NCBI GenBank assembly: GCA_030145245.1
Contig: JAQYWC010000044.1
Coordinates: 1-64,000, forward strand
Length of the DNA: 64,000 bases
Origin: Desulfobacterium sp.
Lineage (GTDB): Bacteria > Desulfobacterota > Desulfobacteria > Desulfobacterales > Desulfobacteraceae
Reading direction: 5' to 3'
Shown here in pieces: positions 52,854 through 62,727 of this stretch (its first letter is position 1; every line of letters starts with the position of its first letter). The notes beneath the pieces are model-generated. The model made no database searches. It saw nothing but the letters and a program-made list of their open reading frames with translations, and was not told the DNA's origin. The position numbers and the translations under genes were made by a program.

Positions 52854-53951
52854 ATGGGTGAAGTAATATCACTGTTAAAAGAGCTGATGCGGTTCAAGAC
52901 CATCGCATCAAGACCGGATGAGTTGAACCGGTGCGCGGATTTCATCGAAACATTTCTTACCAGCCTCGGGGTGAGCTACAAGAGAATTGACAACAACGCC
53001 ATCCCCTCGATTCTTGTCACCCCGAAACCCGGTGTTGCCCCGGTGCTTCTCATGGCTCACTTTGACGTTGTGGACGGGCCAGATACCATGTTCGAACCGG
53101 TTGAACGGGATGGAAAGCTCTACGGCAGGGGCAGCGTTGACGACAAATATGCCGTGGCCCTCAGCCTTGTCCTTTTGAAACAATGGATGGCAAAGCTTGG
53201 GAAAAACGACCTGGGCCAGGAGAGCCTTCCCTTTGGAATTCTCCTGACCGGGGATGAGGAAACCGGGGGATATGACGGGGCCAGGCACACCCTGAAAAGC
53301 GTTCAAGCTGATTTTGCCATCGCCCTGGACGGCGGGGAGCCTGAAAAGATCATCACCAAGGAAAAGGGAATTCTCGATCTCAAGCTCACGGCCCAGGGAA
53401 AAGCGGCCCATGGTGCCAAGCCCTGGCTCGGAATAAATGCCATCGACATCCTGGTGGACGACCTTCAAAGGGTGCGAGCCCTGTTTACGGAAGACGCTCC
53501 CGGCCACTGGCACAAGACCCTGAACACGGGCATCATCCAGGGCGGCAAATCGGTAAACCAGGTGTGTGAAACAGCCCATGCCGTACTGGACATACGGTAT
53601 ACCGAAAACGACGACCCGGATGCCATCCTGGCAGAGATCGACAGGATCACGACATCCACGGTTACCATCGAGGAAAAAGAGCCCCTCTTCAGGGGTGAAG
53701 ACTCACCCTACCTTCAAACCCTCCTCTCCCTTGCTCCGGGAGCTGTGACAGGGTATGAGCACGGCGCAAGCGATGCCCGGTTCCTGAGCGATCACGGGAT
53801 CCCCGGCATCATCTGGGGGCCCCATGGGATCATGACCGCCCATGCGGAGGATGAACATGTGGATATCGAGAGCATGCTTCGGGTGATGGATATTCTGGAC
53901 AGGTTCATGGACCATGTGTATGAAAACGGGAAGGATCAGAAGCAACCCTAG
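52854..53951 (+). CDS. M20-family metallopeptidase/deacylase
   Basis: This is a di-zinc hydrolase of the ArgE/DapE/carboxypeptidase G2 family, 365 residues. His69 and Asp71 are in MAHFDVVDG, the catalytic and metal Glu pair (135-136) is in GDEETGGYD, and the dimerisation domain lies between. CAGGAGAG precedes the ATG at 52854. No signal peptide is present. Co-transcription with the homocitrate-type synthase could place it in deacylation of an amino acid intermediate, but this is only suggested by position. Confidence 0.87.
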   Translation: MGEVISLLKELMRFKTIASRPDELNRCADFIETFLTSLGVSYKRIDNNAIPSILVTPKPGVAPVLLMAHFDVVDGPDTMFEPVERDGKLYGRGSVDDKYAVALSLVLLKQWMAKLGKNDLGQESLPFGILLTGDEETGGYDGARHTLKSVQADFAIALDGGEPEKIITKEKGILDLKLTAQGKAAHGAKPWLGINAIDILVDDLQRVRALFTEDAPGHWHKTLNTGIIQGGKSVNQVCETAHAVLDIRYTENDDPDAILAEIDRITTSTVTIEEKEPLFRGEDSPYLQTLLSLAPGAVTGYEHGASDARFLSDHGIPGIIWGPHGIMTAHAEDEHVDIESMLRVMDILDRFMDHVYENGKDQKQP

Positions 53952-54032
53952 GAAAAGGCTGCCTTAAAAATATAACGGTTTCGGCCCTGGACGTCCAATG
54001 CCAGGGCCGGAACCGGTCGGTCAATCGGTCAA

Positions 54033-54647
54033 TCAGTCACTGATCTTAATTCGTCGTCTCACAAGAACAAGCGCCCCCGCTCCCGAGCCCAGCAGCAGGA
54101 TCCCCGCCGGAAGGGGTGTGGCATGGGTCGACACATTGGTGATGGTGATATCATTAAGGTCGATTCGGCTGAAGACCTTGTCCCGAGCGGCATAGGACAT
54201 TTCATAAACCGTCCCCAGAGCCCCACCTTCGGCCAACTGGCTCAACCCATTGTAGAAATCGCTAACATAGAGGTTGGCATTGGCATTTCCGGCAAACACA
54301 TCAGTCCTGTTTCCGTAGTCATGCACGTAGTTGTTCATTGCGTCGTTCTCGGGATTATAGGAAAACCCGCCAAGGATACCCTTCTCAAGGGATGAAAAGA
54401 CACTATCAAAGACCTGGATTGTCCTCCCACCAAGGGTGTAACTTCCCTGAACATCGGAATCAACGGCCACCACATACTGGACCGTATCGCCCATATTTAC
54501 CCCGGCAGATTCAGCGTGTCCTGCCCCGTCCCAGATAGATGACACGGTCCCCTCAATGGTAAAATAGACAGGTGCCGCAGCAACCATCGCCGGTGCTAAA
54601 AAGGCCACCAACACAACAAACATAAAAGAAAAACGCTTCATCATCAC
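54033..54647 (-). CDS. Exported VPLPA-CTERM (PEP-CTERM-like) protein
   Basis: This 204-residue protein has a Sec signal peptide (about 1-25, APAMVAAAP) and a C-terminal sorting tail: TPLPAGILLLGSG, a hydrophobic span and the basic end VRRRIKISD. This is the VPLPA variant of the PEP-CTERM signal, which an exosortase would cleave. The central part has no recognised domain and is rich in Asn, Gly and Tyr. No exosortase gene is in the window. Short direct repeats of CGGTCAAT lie just past the stop codon. Confidence 0.8.
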   Translation of the reverse strand: MMMKRFSFMFVVLVAFLAPAMVAAAPVYFTIEGTVSSIWDGAGHAESAGVNMGDTVQYVVAVDSDVQGSYTLGGRTIQVFDSVFSSLEKGILGGFSYNPENDAMNNYVHDYGNRTDVFAGNANANLYVSDFYNGLSQLAEGGALGTVYEMSYAARDKVFSRIDLNDITITNVSTHATPLPAGILLLGSGAGALVLVRRRIKISD

Positions 54648-54771
54648 TCCTGATGTTTTTACAGACCCGGTTTCAAAGGAAACCGGATCTTAAAATTGAA
54701 AAAAGTCGTTTTTCTACATGTAAGCGAATCGCTTGTCAACAAAAGAATAGGAAGGCCCCATCCTACAATGG

Positions 54772-56772
54772 CTACACTTTAAACCGGCCGACAAGCCGGC
54801 TCAGCTCAAGCGCCATGGCACTCAGACCCTCTGCACTCAATCTCACCTGGCCGCTGGCACTGGAGATCTCTCCGGCCTGGGAATCGACCTGGGTGATGTC
54901 GTGGGATATCCCGTCCACCACCTGGGAAGACTGGGCAACATTTTGATTGACCTCCTGCACACCCTGGGAGACCTGGCCGATATTATCCGCAATCTCGTTT
55001 GTGGCAGAAGACTGCTCCCCAACTGCAGCGGCGATGGTGGCAACAATCTCGTTGACATTGTTGATCACATTGGAGATCTCCTGGATCTCGGAATTGGAGA
55101 TCGTGGTGGAGTTCTGAACCCCCTCGATCTGGGTCCTGATATCCAGGGTTGCCTCGGCCGTCTGCATTGCCAGGGCCTTGATCTCGTTGGCCACAACGGC
55201 AAACCCCTTGCCTGCCTCCCCTGCCCGGGCCGCCTCGATGGTGGCGTTCAGGGCAAGAAGATTGGTCTGCTCGGAGATATCGGTGATGGTTTCCGTTACC
55301 CTGCCGATGGCAAGGGCAGCCCGCCCAAGTTCCGACATCCTGTCCGCAGCGCTCCTGGAACGCTCCACCGCCTCCACCGTTATGTTCCTGGCCTGCTCGG
55401 CATTTTTTGAAATCTCGGTGATGGTGGCGTTCATCTCCTCTGCTGCCGAGGCCACCATGGCCGTATTGGTCGTGCTCTGTTCCATGGCCGCTGCAATGGT
55501 TGCGACACTGCTACTCATCTCCTCTGTGGCTGTGGCAACCGTGTTTGCCCGGGTTGCCGTGTTATCGGCTCCGGAGGAGAGCTGGACGGCAATGGCCGAC
55601 AACTCAGTGGAAGACGTTTCCACATGGATCGCATTCTCCTTGATCTGCCCGATGATGGCCTGGAGCTTTTCAAGAAAAATATTAAACCAGGAGGCAAGCT
55701 CACCGATCTCATCCCGGCTGGTCACCCCAAGGCGCATGGTAAGGTCACCTTCGCCTTCGGCGATGTCCTTCAAGCCTGCAACCGCAGAATTAAGGGGTTT
55801 TGCAATGGCCCTGGCCATGAAAAAGACCAGCACAACAGTAAGGGCAATGGAACAGAGCCCTATAACTATGGTGAAATTCCGAATGGAGTGTGCCGTGGCC
55901 AGGAACTCACTGGCATCCTGGGTTGCCCCCACATACCAGTCATTCATTTCAACCGGAGCGTACCCCGATATCTTCTCCTCTCCCTTGAAGGAGTAGGCAT
56001 AAACCCCTGTCTCGCCGCTGAGCATTTTGCTGGCAAAGTTCTCCTGTCCCTTGATCCGGGTTATGTTCAGGGACAAGATATGCTTTTTAACGGGATGGGC
56101 CACAACGGTTCCCTGCTTATCAACCATGAACCCGTATCCGGTGGCACCGATTTTTCTATCGGAAACAAGCGCGATAAGATAGTCGGCCTTGATCACAAGG
56201 CCGAAAATTCCCAGGAACTTCCCCCCGGGGGAGGTGATGGGAGCCGCAGCCACACAAACAAGGTTATTGGTACTTTTAGACCGTTCCATGGCTCCCATGG
56301 CAGCCTTCCCGGTACCCTTTACCGCCTTAAAGTAGTCCCGGCCGGCCACACTGAAATCGGTATATTCCATCCCTCCGGCCCTGACCCCAGTGAAGACGTT
56401 TCCCTTGGAATCGGTCACAAAAAAACCTTCGTAGTTATTCCCCATATGACGGCGGGTCTCTTCAAGGTTGGCGTGAAGATCGTCAATGGCATAGGACAAC
56501 GCGTCCGTATCATCCCGGTTTTCAAGAAGGGCGGCTTCAACGACCTGGCGCTTTGCAGCCAAAATCTTTACCAGGGTAAGATCGGCATCGAGGAGATGCC
56601 TGGTGAGGCTTGCAAGATCCGTCGCCATGTCCCTGGCCCGGACCTTGGAAATATTCATGAGAGCGTTGGCAGACTTAGTGGTCGAGATGGTCCCCACAAT
56701 CAGCAGGGGAATCATCACAGCCAGGATCCCCCCTGCAACGAGCTTAAAACCAATGGAATGGAACTTCTTCAT
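54772..56772 (-). CDS. Methyl-accepting chemotaxis protein with Cache sensor
   Basis: This 666-residue transmembrane receptor has TM1 near 9-31, an extracytoplasmic double-Cache domain ([20 protein letters not shown] and [17 protein letters not shown]), and TM2 near 300-322. HAMP ([17 protein letters not shown]) and a full MA domain with tip [19 protein letters not shown] follow. Small organic acids and amino acids are common Cache ligands. It stands between the VPLPA-CTERM gene and the sigma-54 activator, separated from the latter by 241 bases. Confidence 0.92.
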   Translation of the reverse strand: MKKFHSIGFKLVAGGILAVMIPLLIVGTISTTKSANALMNISKVRARDMATDLASLTRHLLDADLTLVKILAAKRQVVEAALLENRDDTDALSYAIDDLHANLEETRRHMGNNYEGFFVTDSKGNVFTGVRAGGMEYTDFSVAGRDYFKAVKGTGKAAMGAMERSKSTNNLVCVAAAPITSPGGKFLGIFGLVIKADYLIALVSDRKIGATGYGFMVDKQGTVVAHPVKKHILSLNITRIKGQENFASKMLSGETGVYAYSFKGEEKISGYAPVEMNDWYVGATQDASEFLATAHSIRNFTIVIGLCSIALTVVLVFFMARAIAKPLNSAVAGLKDIAEGEGDLTMRLGVTSRDEIGELASWFNIFLEKLQAIIGQIKENAIHVETSSTELSAIAVQLSSGADNTATRANTVATATEEMSSSVATIAAAMEQSTTNTAMVASAAEEMNATITEISKNAEQARNITVEAVERSRSAADRMSELGRAALAIGRVTETITDISEQTNLLALNATIEAARAGEAGKGFAVVANEIKALAMQTAEATLDIRTQIEGVQNSTTISNSEIQEISNVINNVNEIVATIAAAVGEQSSATNEIADNIGQVSQGVQEVNQNVAQSSQVVDGISHDITQVDSQAGEISSASGQVRLSAEGLSAMALELSRLVGRFKV

Positions 56773-57013
56773 ATACTTTTCTCCGTTTTTCTAATGTTTT
56801 GCCCAGGGGGCCATGGCCCGTTATTAATCAAATACCATGCCAGCAGGGCAAATCCTGGATAAGCAGTTGAAAAACCATGAAGAATCAAAACAAAAGAAGA
56901 CGAACAGCAACAGGGACAAACGGGACCGTTCGCCCCCACTGCCACAGGAGAAAAGAGATATAAGTTACTAAAATCGTACAGAAGATTGCACCATGGGAAC
57001 GATCACTCCCATT

Positions 57014-59263
57014 TCAGGAACCATCGAGCCCATATTTTTTTATCTTCTTGAACAGGGTCCTGCGGTTGATCTTCAGGATGGCGGCAGCCCTGACCCGGTG
57101 CCAGCAAGTGCTCTCCAGCACCTTCAGAATCAACTGTTTTTCAAACTGCTCCACAGCCTCACCAAGCGGCTGTTCAGAGACCTGGGCAGTCAACAGCTCC
57201 GGGGAATCCCCCGGGTGGTTTTTGAGAATATCGATTCCCGGTTGACCGGAGATATCCAATTTCCCAAGGGTCAGGTAGCGGTACAAAACGTTTTGAAGCT
57301 CCCTGACGTTGCCGGGCCAGTGGTAGGCCATGAGCTTGTCCATCAGCCCCTCCGGGAATCTGTCGTCAAAATCGGGAAATTTGAATTTTTCCCTGCAAAA
57401 ATACGCCACAAGCAAAGGAATATCCTCTTTTCTCATTCTCAAGGAAGGCAGATGGATGGGCAACACATTGAGGCGAAAATAGAAATCTGACCGAATCAGC
57501 CCCTTCTCTATCAGGTCGGGCAGATTCCTGTTGGTGGCGGCAACGATGCGGATATCGGGTCGTATGAGTTGATTGCCCCCCACCGGGGAGTACCCGCCCC
57601 CTTCAATGGCCCGCAACAACTTCACCTGGAGCTTCAGCCCGATATCCCCTACCTCGTCCAGAAACAGGGTGCCCTTGTCTGCCATATCGAGGAACCCCTT
57701 TTTATCCCTGTCCGCACCGCTAAAGGCCCCTTTTCTGTAGCCAAAGAACTCACTCTCGATAAGCTGCTCAGGGATCGCCCCACAGTTGACCGTAATAAAG
57801 GGCTGGCCCTGGCGATGACTCATGTCATGAATGGCCCTTGCCACAAGCTCCTTTCCCGTTCCTGACTCCCCGTGGACGATAACACTGGCATGGCTTGCCC
57901 CGGCCATGGGAATGAACCCGTATACGTTCTGCATGGACGGACTCTTTCCCACGATGTTGCCAAAGCGACACCTGGACTTCATCGCTTTTTTCAGCTGAAG
58001 ATTCTCCTGTTCAAGCCGGCTCTTCTGTTCAAGCAGTTTCTCTTCCGCACGCTTGCGCGCAGTGATGTCGATGACGGTCGCCCGCTTCCGCACCACCCGG
58101 TTTTCCTTGAACTCAGGGCTGTTCAAACTATAATACCACCGGCCGTCTTTAGGGCTCTTCACCTCCTGGGCGATGGACTCCCCCTGGAACACCCGGTCGC
58201 TGACGCACCAGGGACAGGGAGCGTCAAGGTTATGCAACACCTTGTAGCAATGTCCCCCCCTGCCGTTATACCCTGTCCGTTCGATCAGGGCATTGTTCAT
58301 GAACTCGATGGTGTAATCACTGGAGGAGACATAGATGAACCCGTTAAAGGCATCCACCAGGCTGGCAAGCCTTGCCTCGTTATCGGCAAGGGCCATTGCG
58401 GTATTTTTCAGAGAGGTGATATCCATGTAAGAGACAATGCTCTTGCTTGTTTCCGGGATCATCCCCACCTTAATGCTTATATATTTTTCAACGCCCTGGC
58501 TGGAAAGGGCCCGGCACTCATACTCCCTGGGAGCCCTTGCCGAAGGCTCTCTCCTGGCCCGGTGGTAGCCCTTCATCATATCGAGATCATCGGGATGGAT
58601 AAATTCCGACCACTTCATCGTTCCCTCAACCATGGCCCTGGGATAGCCAAATGTGGCGGTAAATTGCCCGTTCGCCTTTGAAATGGTCATGTCGTCCTCC
58701 ACCACAAAGGTAGCCGTGCCCGTATTTTCAAAAAGGCATTGAAGCTCCTGCTCCACCTGTTTACGCTGGGTGATGTCCACCAGATAGGCTTCAAAATAGT
58801 AGTCCCTGCTGTCACAAGGCCGGATCAGAAAAATGTTCACATGGGCATAAAAAGCAGATCCGTCTTTTTTCCTGAACTCCTTTTCGATATTTTCAAGATG
58901 TCCGGTTTCCAGCACCAGATTCACCCTCTCCCGTCGCGCCCCAGGATCGAGATTCACAAACCAGTCAATATTGAGATCATTTTCAAGGCAATATTCAGGA
59001 GAGTCATATCCAAAGATCCTGGCACAGGCGGGATTAAGGGCCACGATCTTCCCCTCCTTGCTTACGATGACAACCCCCATGGTAGAGTCTTCAAAAAAAC
59101 CGACCCCCTCTTTTCTGCCGTCAAGGAGAGTCCCTGATCCCTGTCTTTGTGTTTCCATTATACACTTCAATTCAAATATTTTTGTTCTCGTTTTCAGCAT
59201 GGCAAGGGTCTCTCCCCTGTTCAACCGGGCGGCCATCGTATACCAGTCATACTCCCGGGTCAA
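57014..59263 (-). CDS. PAS-domain sigma-54-dependent transcriptional activator
   Basis: The protein has up to 749 residues. Three PAS domains (roughly 55-175, 175-300 and 305-405; MGVVIVSKEGKIVALNPACA opens the first) precede an AAA+ domain with Walker A GESGTGKE at about 465-472. The sigma-54 contact loop reads GAFSGA where most have GAFTGA. A Fis-type helix-turn-helix ends the protein (RAAAILKINRRTLFKKIKKY). It has no receiver domain, so it is not a classical response regulator. The start is uncertain; ATGs at 59263, 59200 and 59158 are possible. It is the last gene after the histidine kinase. Confidence 0.9.
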   Translation of the reverse strand: MTREYDWYTMAARLNRGETLAMLKTRTKIFELKCIMETQRQGSGTLLDGRKEGVGFFEDSTMGVVIVSKEGKIVALNPACARIFGYDSPEYCLENDLNIDWFVNLDPGARRERVNLVLETGHLENIEKEFRKKDGSAFYAHVNIFLIRPCDSRDYYFEAYLVDITQRKQVEQELQCLFENTGTATFVVEDDMTISKANGQFTATFGYPRAMVEGTMKWSEFIHPDDLDMMKGYHRARREPSARAPREYECRALSSQGVEKYISIKVGMIPETSKSIVSYMDITSLKNTAMALADNEARLASLVDAFNGFIYVSSSDYTIEFMNNALIERTGYNGRGGHCYKVLHNLDAPCPWCVSDRVFQGESIAQEVKSPKDGRWYYSLNSPEFKENRVVRKRATVIDITARKRAEEKLLEQKSRLEQENLQLKKAMKSRCRFGNIVGKSPSMQNVYGFIPMAGASHASVIVHGESGTGKELVARAIHDMSHRQGQPFITVNCGAIPEQLIESEFFGYRKGAFSGADRDKKGFLDMADKGTLFLDEVGDIGLKLQVKLLRAIEGGGYSPVGGNQLIRPDIRIVAATNRNLPDLIEKGLIRSDFYFRLNVLPIHLPSLRMRKEDIPLLVAYFCREKFKFPDFDDRFPEGLMDKLMAYHWPGNVRELQNVLYRYLTLGKLDISGQPGIDILKNHPGDSPELLTAQVSEQPLGEAVEQFEKQLILKVLESTCWHRVRAAAILKINRRTLFKKIKKYGLDGS

Positions 59264-59309
59264 ACCGGAACCCTGTTTTTTTGGAAAGAGATGAAAGACG
59301 GGAAAAAAT

Positions 59310-61508
59310 CTAATTCCCCCGGGGAAGGCTCACGCTGAACTTGCTGCCACGGCCCAAGGTGGATTCAACGGTCATGAGACCGTTGTGGTCGTCGGTAACA
59401 ATAAAGTAGGCAACCGAGAGTCCAAGACCGATGCCGGTCTTGGTGCCCTTGGTGGTAAAAAACGGTTCAAAGACCCGTTTTCGAACACTTTCGTCCATTC
59501 CCGGACCGGTATCCGCAACCTGGATCACCACGTGACTCTCTGTTTTTTTGATACAAAGGGTGAGTACTTTTTTCCTGGAAGGATTGGCCTGGTCCGCCAT
59601 GGCATGGGCCGAGTTGATGATCAGGTTGAGAAAAACCTGCTGCATCTTGATCGCGTCACAGGCAACCAAAGGGAGATTTTCTTCATATTCCCGAACAATG
59701 GTGATCTTGGAAAAATCATACCGCTCCTTGAGGCTGTAGTCGCTCCCGGCCAGTTCCACACAGGTCTCAACCAGCTGTTTCATGTCATGGAGTTCTGTTT
59801 GGGACGCGCTCTTACTGTAGAACGAAAGCATGTTTGCAACGATTTTGGCGGCCCGGTGACCCGCCTCTCCCACGGATTTCAGCATAAACGGGATGTTGCG
59901 CATCTCCATGTAGAGGCTAACCTGGTCCATGGTGATGCCGCATTTCTCAGCTGCCTCCACATTTTTAGCCATGGATTTGCCGATCCTGTTCCGGATCACC
60001 TGCATGCTCTGAATGATGCCGGCAAGGGGATTGTTGATCTCGTGGGCCATTCCTGCGGCAAGCTCGCCCACGGACACCATCTTCTCGGTCTGGGTTATGA
60101 TCTCGTGCATCCGCACCTTTTCCGTTACATGGTCGATCCGGATCACGGCCCCTTTGATACGGGTGCCGGCAAAAGGAACGATATCCATTTCAAAATACCG
60201 GGTCTCGTTTCCGACAACCACCTTGATCCTGTCCACATGCCTGGGTTTCCCCTCCTGGATTACGGAGGTGAGATCAAGGCTCTTGGGAAAAAAACGGGGC
60301 ATACACCGGTCTATTTTTCCACCCTCAACCGGTGCGATATCGCCCATGTCCCCCGGGACGGAATTCCACTCCATGATATTTCCAGAGGCATCCACACTGA
60401 CGAGGAAGGATTCCAGGGAATTGAACACTGTCCGGGTGTAGTTCCTGGCATTGATGAGCTCCTCCTCCCGGCTCTTGACCGCTTCTGTCATCTGCTTGAA
60501 ATTTTCCGACACTGCCTGAACCTCAAGATAGGTTTCATCTTCAAACGCATAATTGTAATCGCCCTGGGCGACCTGTTTGGTATTTTCCGTAAAACGGGAA
60601 AGGGGTTTCAACGCTTTCCGGATGTTAAAAATGGCCAAAAAAACGGCCAGGCCAGTTGCCAGAACCGCACCGGCACCTATGACGACCCAAATTTTTCTCA
60701 GGGGTGCAAAGGCCTCTTTGGAAAATTGAAACACAGCCACCACCCAGCCGGTGTCGGCCATTTGGGTGACACTGCCGATCTGCTGATCCCCCTTGTAGGA
60801 GAATTCCATGGAACCGGCGAATCCGCCAAGGCCCTCTTTGATGACGCGCAGGTGCCTGACGTTCACCTGCTGGACCACGAACTCCCGAACCGGGTGGGCG
60901 ATATACGTGCCGTTTTTATCGACAATGGAAGCATGGCCGTGGCTTCCGATGGCGATTCTGTCGGTGATGGAGGACAAGGCCTTAAGGTTGAGATACCCCA
61001 CCAGCACACCGTTCTTAAATGGCAGGGCAAGGGCAAGGGTGGGATACCCGGAATAGATGGAGATAAAGGTGCGGGACCAGAAGGGCCGGTTAGTTTGTTT
61101 GACGGCCCTGTAAAACGGATGACCGGTCATATCGATGCCCACAAGTTCCTGTTCAAAGGGGGCGATATGGCTGACCTTCCCCCTGTCATCCAGGATCCTG
61201 ATCATTTCAAAGGTATGATAATGGCGAAGCACCGAAACAAGGTAACTGTTGATATTTTCCGGGGAGATCAGCTTTTCCGTTTCGATCATATCCAGGATCT
61301 GAACCAGGATTCGTTCCGGCTCCTTTAAGAAACGTTCAACCTCCCCGGCAACGGCCCGGGCAAGAAGAAGATTCTTGCTGAACACCTCCCCTTTGATGCT
61401 TTTGTTCAAGATGTTGAGGCTGACAATCCCCAGGACAATAATGGGCAAGATTGCTGCAATAACGAAATTTACGGTCAAAAGCCGTTTCAGACTCTGCTTA
61501 AACACCAT
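59310..61508 (-). CDS. Cache-domain sensor histidine kinase
   Basis: This 732-residue membrane kinase has TM1 near 13-34 and a periplasmic Cache domain (PIEQ-type text is absent; HGHASIVDKNGTYIAHP is present). TM2 lies near 275-297 and is followed by HAMP and PAS domains. His489 in GMAHEINNPLAGI is the phosphorylation site. The N-box is LNLIINSAHAM, and the G boxes are VADTGPGMDE and GIGLGLSVAYFIV. It lies between two binding lipoproteins and a sigma-54 activator in one operon. No receiver-domain protein is near, so its phosphate acceptor is not known. Confidence 0.92.
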   Translation of the reverse strand: MVFKQSLKRLLTVNFVIAAILPIIVLGIVSLNILNKSIKGEVFSKNLLLARAVAGEVERFLKEPERILVQILDMIETEKLISPENINSYLVSVLRHYHTFEMIRILDDRGKVSHIAPFEQELVGIDMTGHPFYRAVKQTNRPFWSRTFISIYSGYPTLALALPFKNGVLVGYLNLKALSSITDRIAIGSHGHASIVDKNGTYIAHPVREFVVQQVNVRHLRVIKEGLGGFAGSMEFSYKGDQQIGSVTQMADTGWVVAVFQFSKEAFAPLRKIWVVIGAGAVLATGLAVFLAIFNIRKALKPLSRFTENTKQVAQGDYNYAFEDETYLEVQAVSENFKQMTEAVKSREEELINARNYTRTVFNSLESFLVSVDASGNIMEWNSVPGDMGDIAPVEGGKIDRCMPRFFPKSLDLTSVIQEGKPRHVDRIKVVVGNETRYFEMDIVPFAGTRIKGAVIRIDHVTEKVRMHEIITQTEKMVSVGELAAGMAHEINNPLAGIIQSMQVIRNRIGKSMAKNVEAAEKCGITMDQVSLYMEMRNIPFMLKSVGEAGHRAAKIVANMLSFYSKSASQTELHDMKQLVETCVELAGSDYSLKERYDFSKITIVREYEENLPLVACDAIKMQQVFLNLIINSAHAMADQANPSRKKVLTLCIKKTESHVVIQVADTGPGMDESVRKRVFEPFFTTKGTKTGIGLGLSVAYFIVTDDHNGLMTVESTLGRGSKFSVSLPRGN

Positions 61509-61536
61509 CTATTTTGTCCTGTTTACCATGCCGAAA

Positions 61537-62682
61537 TCATAACTTGTCAATGGTTACGAACCTGCCGTTCCGAACAACAATAAGATTGGACCGATGCAGT
61601 GCCTCCCCGAATTGATCAAATTTAAAATCTAACTGGAGCCCTCGGAATGATTCAATATTCTTGATCCGGTCTTTCAGCTCCTGGTCATCACGGCCCTTGC
61701 CCAGGGCGGTAAAGAGCACCTGAGCCGCGTCGTAGGCATTGACAGCCCCGAAATCGGGTTCCCTGGCAAACCGTTTGACAAAGGCCTTTTTTAAATCAAG
61801 ATAACGGGGCTCCTGGCTCATCCTGTCGAATTTCTGCACAAACATGACCCCCTCCACCGAAGCCCCACCGTGCTCAACCAGATCCCTTGTCAATGCCCAG
61901 CCGCTTGAAAATATCGGAATATCCCCCCCGAGTTTTCGAAACTGCTGGCAGATCATTGCCGTGTCGACCGCATTTCCAGCGATGACAAGGCAATCGGCCC
62001 CATGGCGAAGTAGCTGCCGGGCCAGCCCCAGATAGGGGCTATCCGCCCTTGGATCAAATCCCGTTAAGGTTATGTTCCGATTCGCCGCCGCTTCAAAGGC
62101 AGCCGTAAAAAAGGAGCTCCAGCTCTCGGAAAAGGACGTATTGGTGAGGTCAAAGAGGCAGACCGGTTTTCTAAGCCCCAATTTTCCCACGGCATAGGCA
62201 CCTAACTTTCCCGCCTCGTATCGATTGGAGTTGACCACACGAAAAAAGTAATCATCCCTGCCCGCAAGCTCCTCGGAACTGGCGGTCGGCGAAATCATCA
62301 CGATTTTTTCCCGGTTGATCAGGGGCAGTGCAGCCAGGGTCGTGACGCTTGTCATGTGCCCGACAATAGCGACAACTCCACTATCTATCAGCTCCCGGTC
62401 CACCTCAAGAACCGTTGACCAGTCCGACCGGTCATCCCCCACCACAAGCTCCACCGGGAGGCCGTTGATCCCGCCTTTCTCGTTTATCTCCTCCACGGCC
62501 AGCACCACGCCGTCCCTGCCATCGATTCCAAGGGCTGCGAACCTGCCGGTCAGGCTTCCGGCAAACCCTATTTTTATACTCTTCTCCCTGTCACACCCGG
62601 CCACGCAAAGGAACATCAAACAACAAATCACTGTGACTAAAATTCCATGGAACCAGATTATTCCCGTCTTAGAAGAGCCCAT
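61537..62682 (-). CDS. Branched-chain amino acid-type binding lipoprotein, copy 2
   Basis: This 381-residue type I periplasmic-binding-fold protein has a lipobox LCVAGC. The mature part starts IKIGFAGSLTGRFAALGIDG and contains VVAIVGHMTSVTTLAALPLI. It is a paralogue of the next protein upstream along its whole length. GGAGG precedes the ATG. No ABC permease or ATPase gene lies near, so it probably presents a ligand to the neighbouring kinase rather than to a transporter. Ligand unknown. Confidence 0.87.
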   Translation of the reverse strand: MGSSKTGIIWFHGILVTVICCLMFLCVAGCDREKSIKIGFAGSLTGRFAALGIDGRDGVVLAVEEINEKGGINGLPVELVVGDDRSDWSTVLEVDRELIDSGVVAIVGHMTSVTTLAALPLINREKIVMISPTASSEELAGRDDYFFRVVNSNRYEAGKLGAYAVGKLGLRKPVCLFDLTNTSFSESWSSFFTAAFEAAANRNITLTGFDPRADSPYLGLARQLLRHGADCLVIAGNAVDTAMICQQFRKLGGDIPIFSSGWALTRDLVEHGGASVEGVMFVQKFDRMSQEPRYLDLKKAFVKRFAREPDFGAVNAYDAAQVLFTALGKGRDDQELKDRIKNIESFRGLQLDFKFDQFGEALHRSNLIVVRNGRFVTIDKL

Positions 62683-62727
62683 CCTGCCTCCGTAACAAGG
62701 TCCTGTTTTGTAAGGCCGAGCCGTGGT

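Noticed and set aside
55624-56862. 412-codon open frame on the plus strand
   Set aside because: It is antisense to the Cache chemoreceptor gene, whose domains are intact.
59385-61328. 647-codon open frame on the plus strand
   Set aside because: It is the shadow of the histidine kinase gene on the other strand; the kinase frame has all catalytic motifs, and the antisense product has none.
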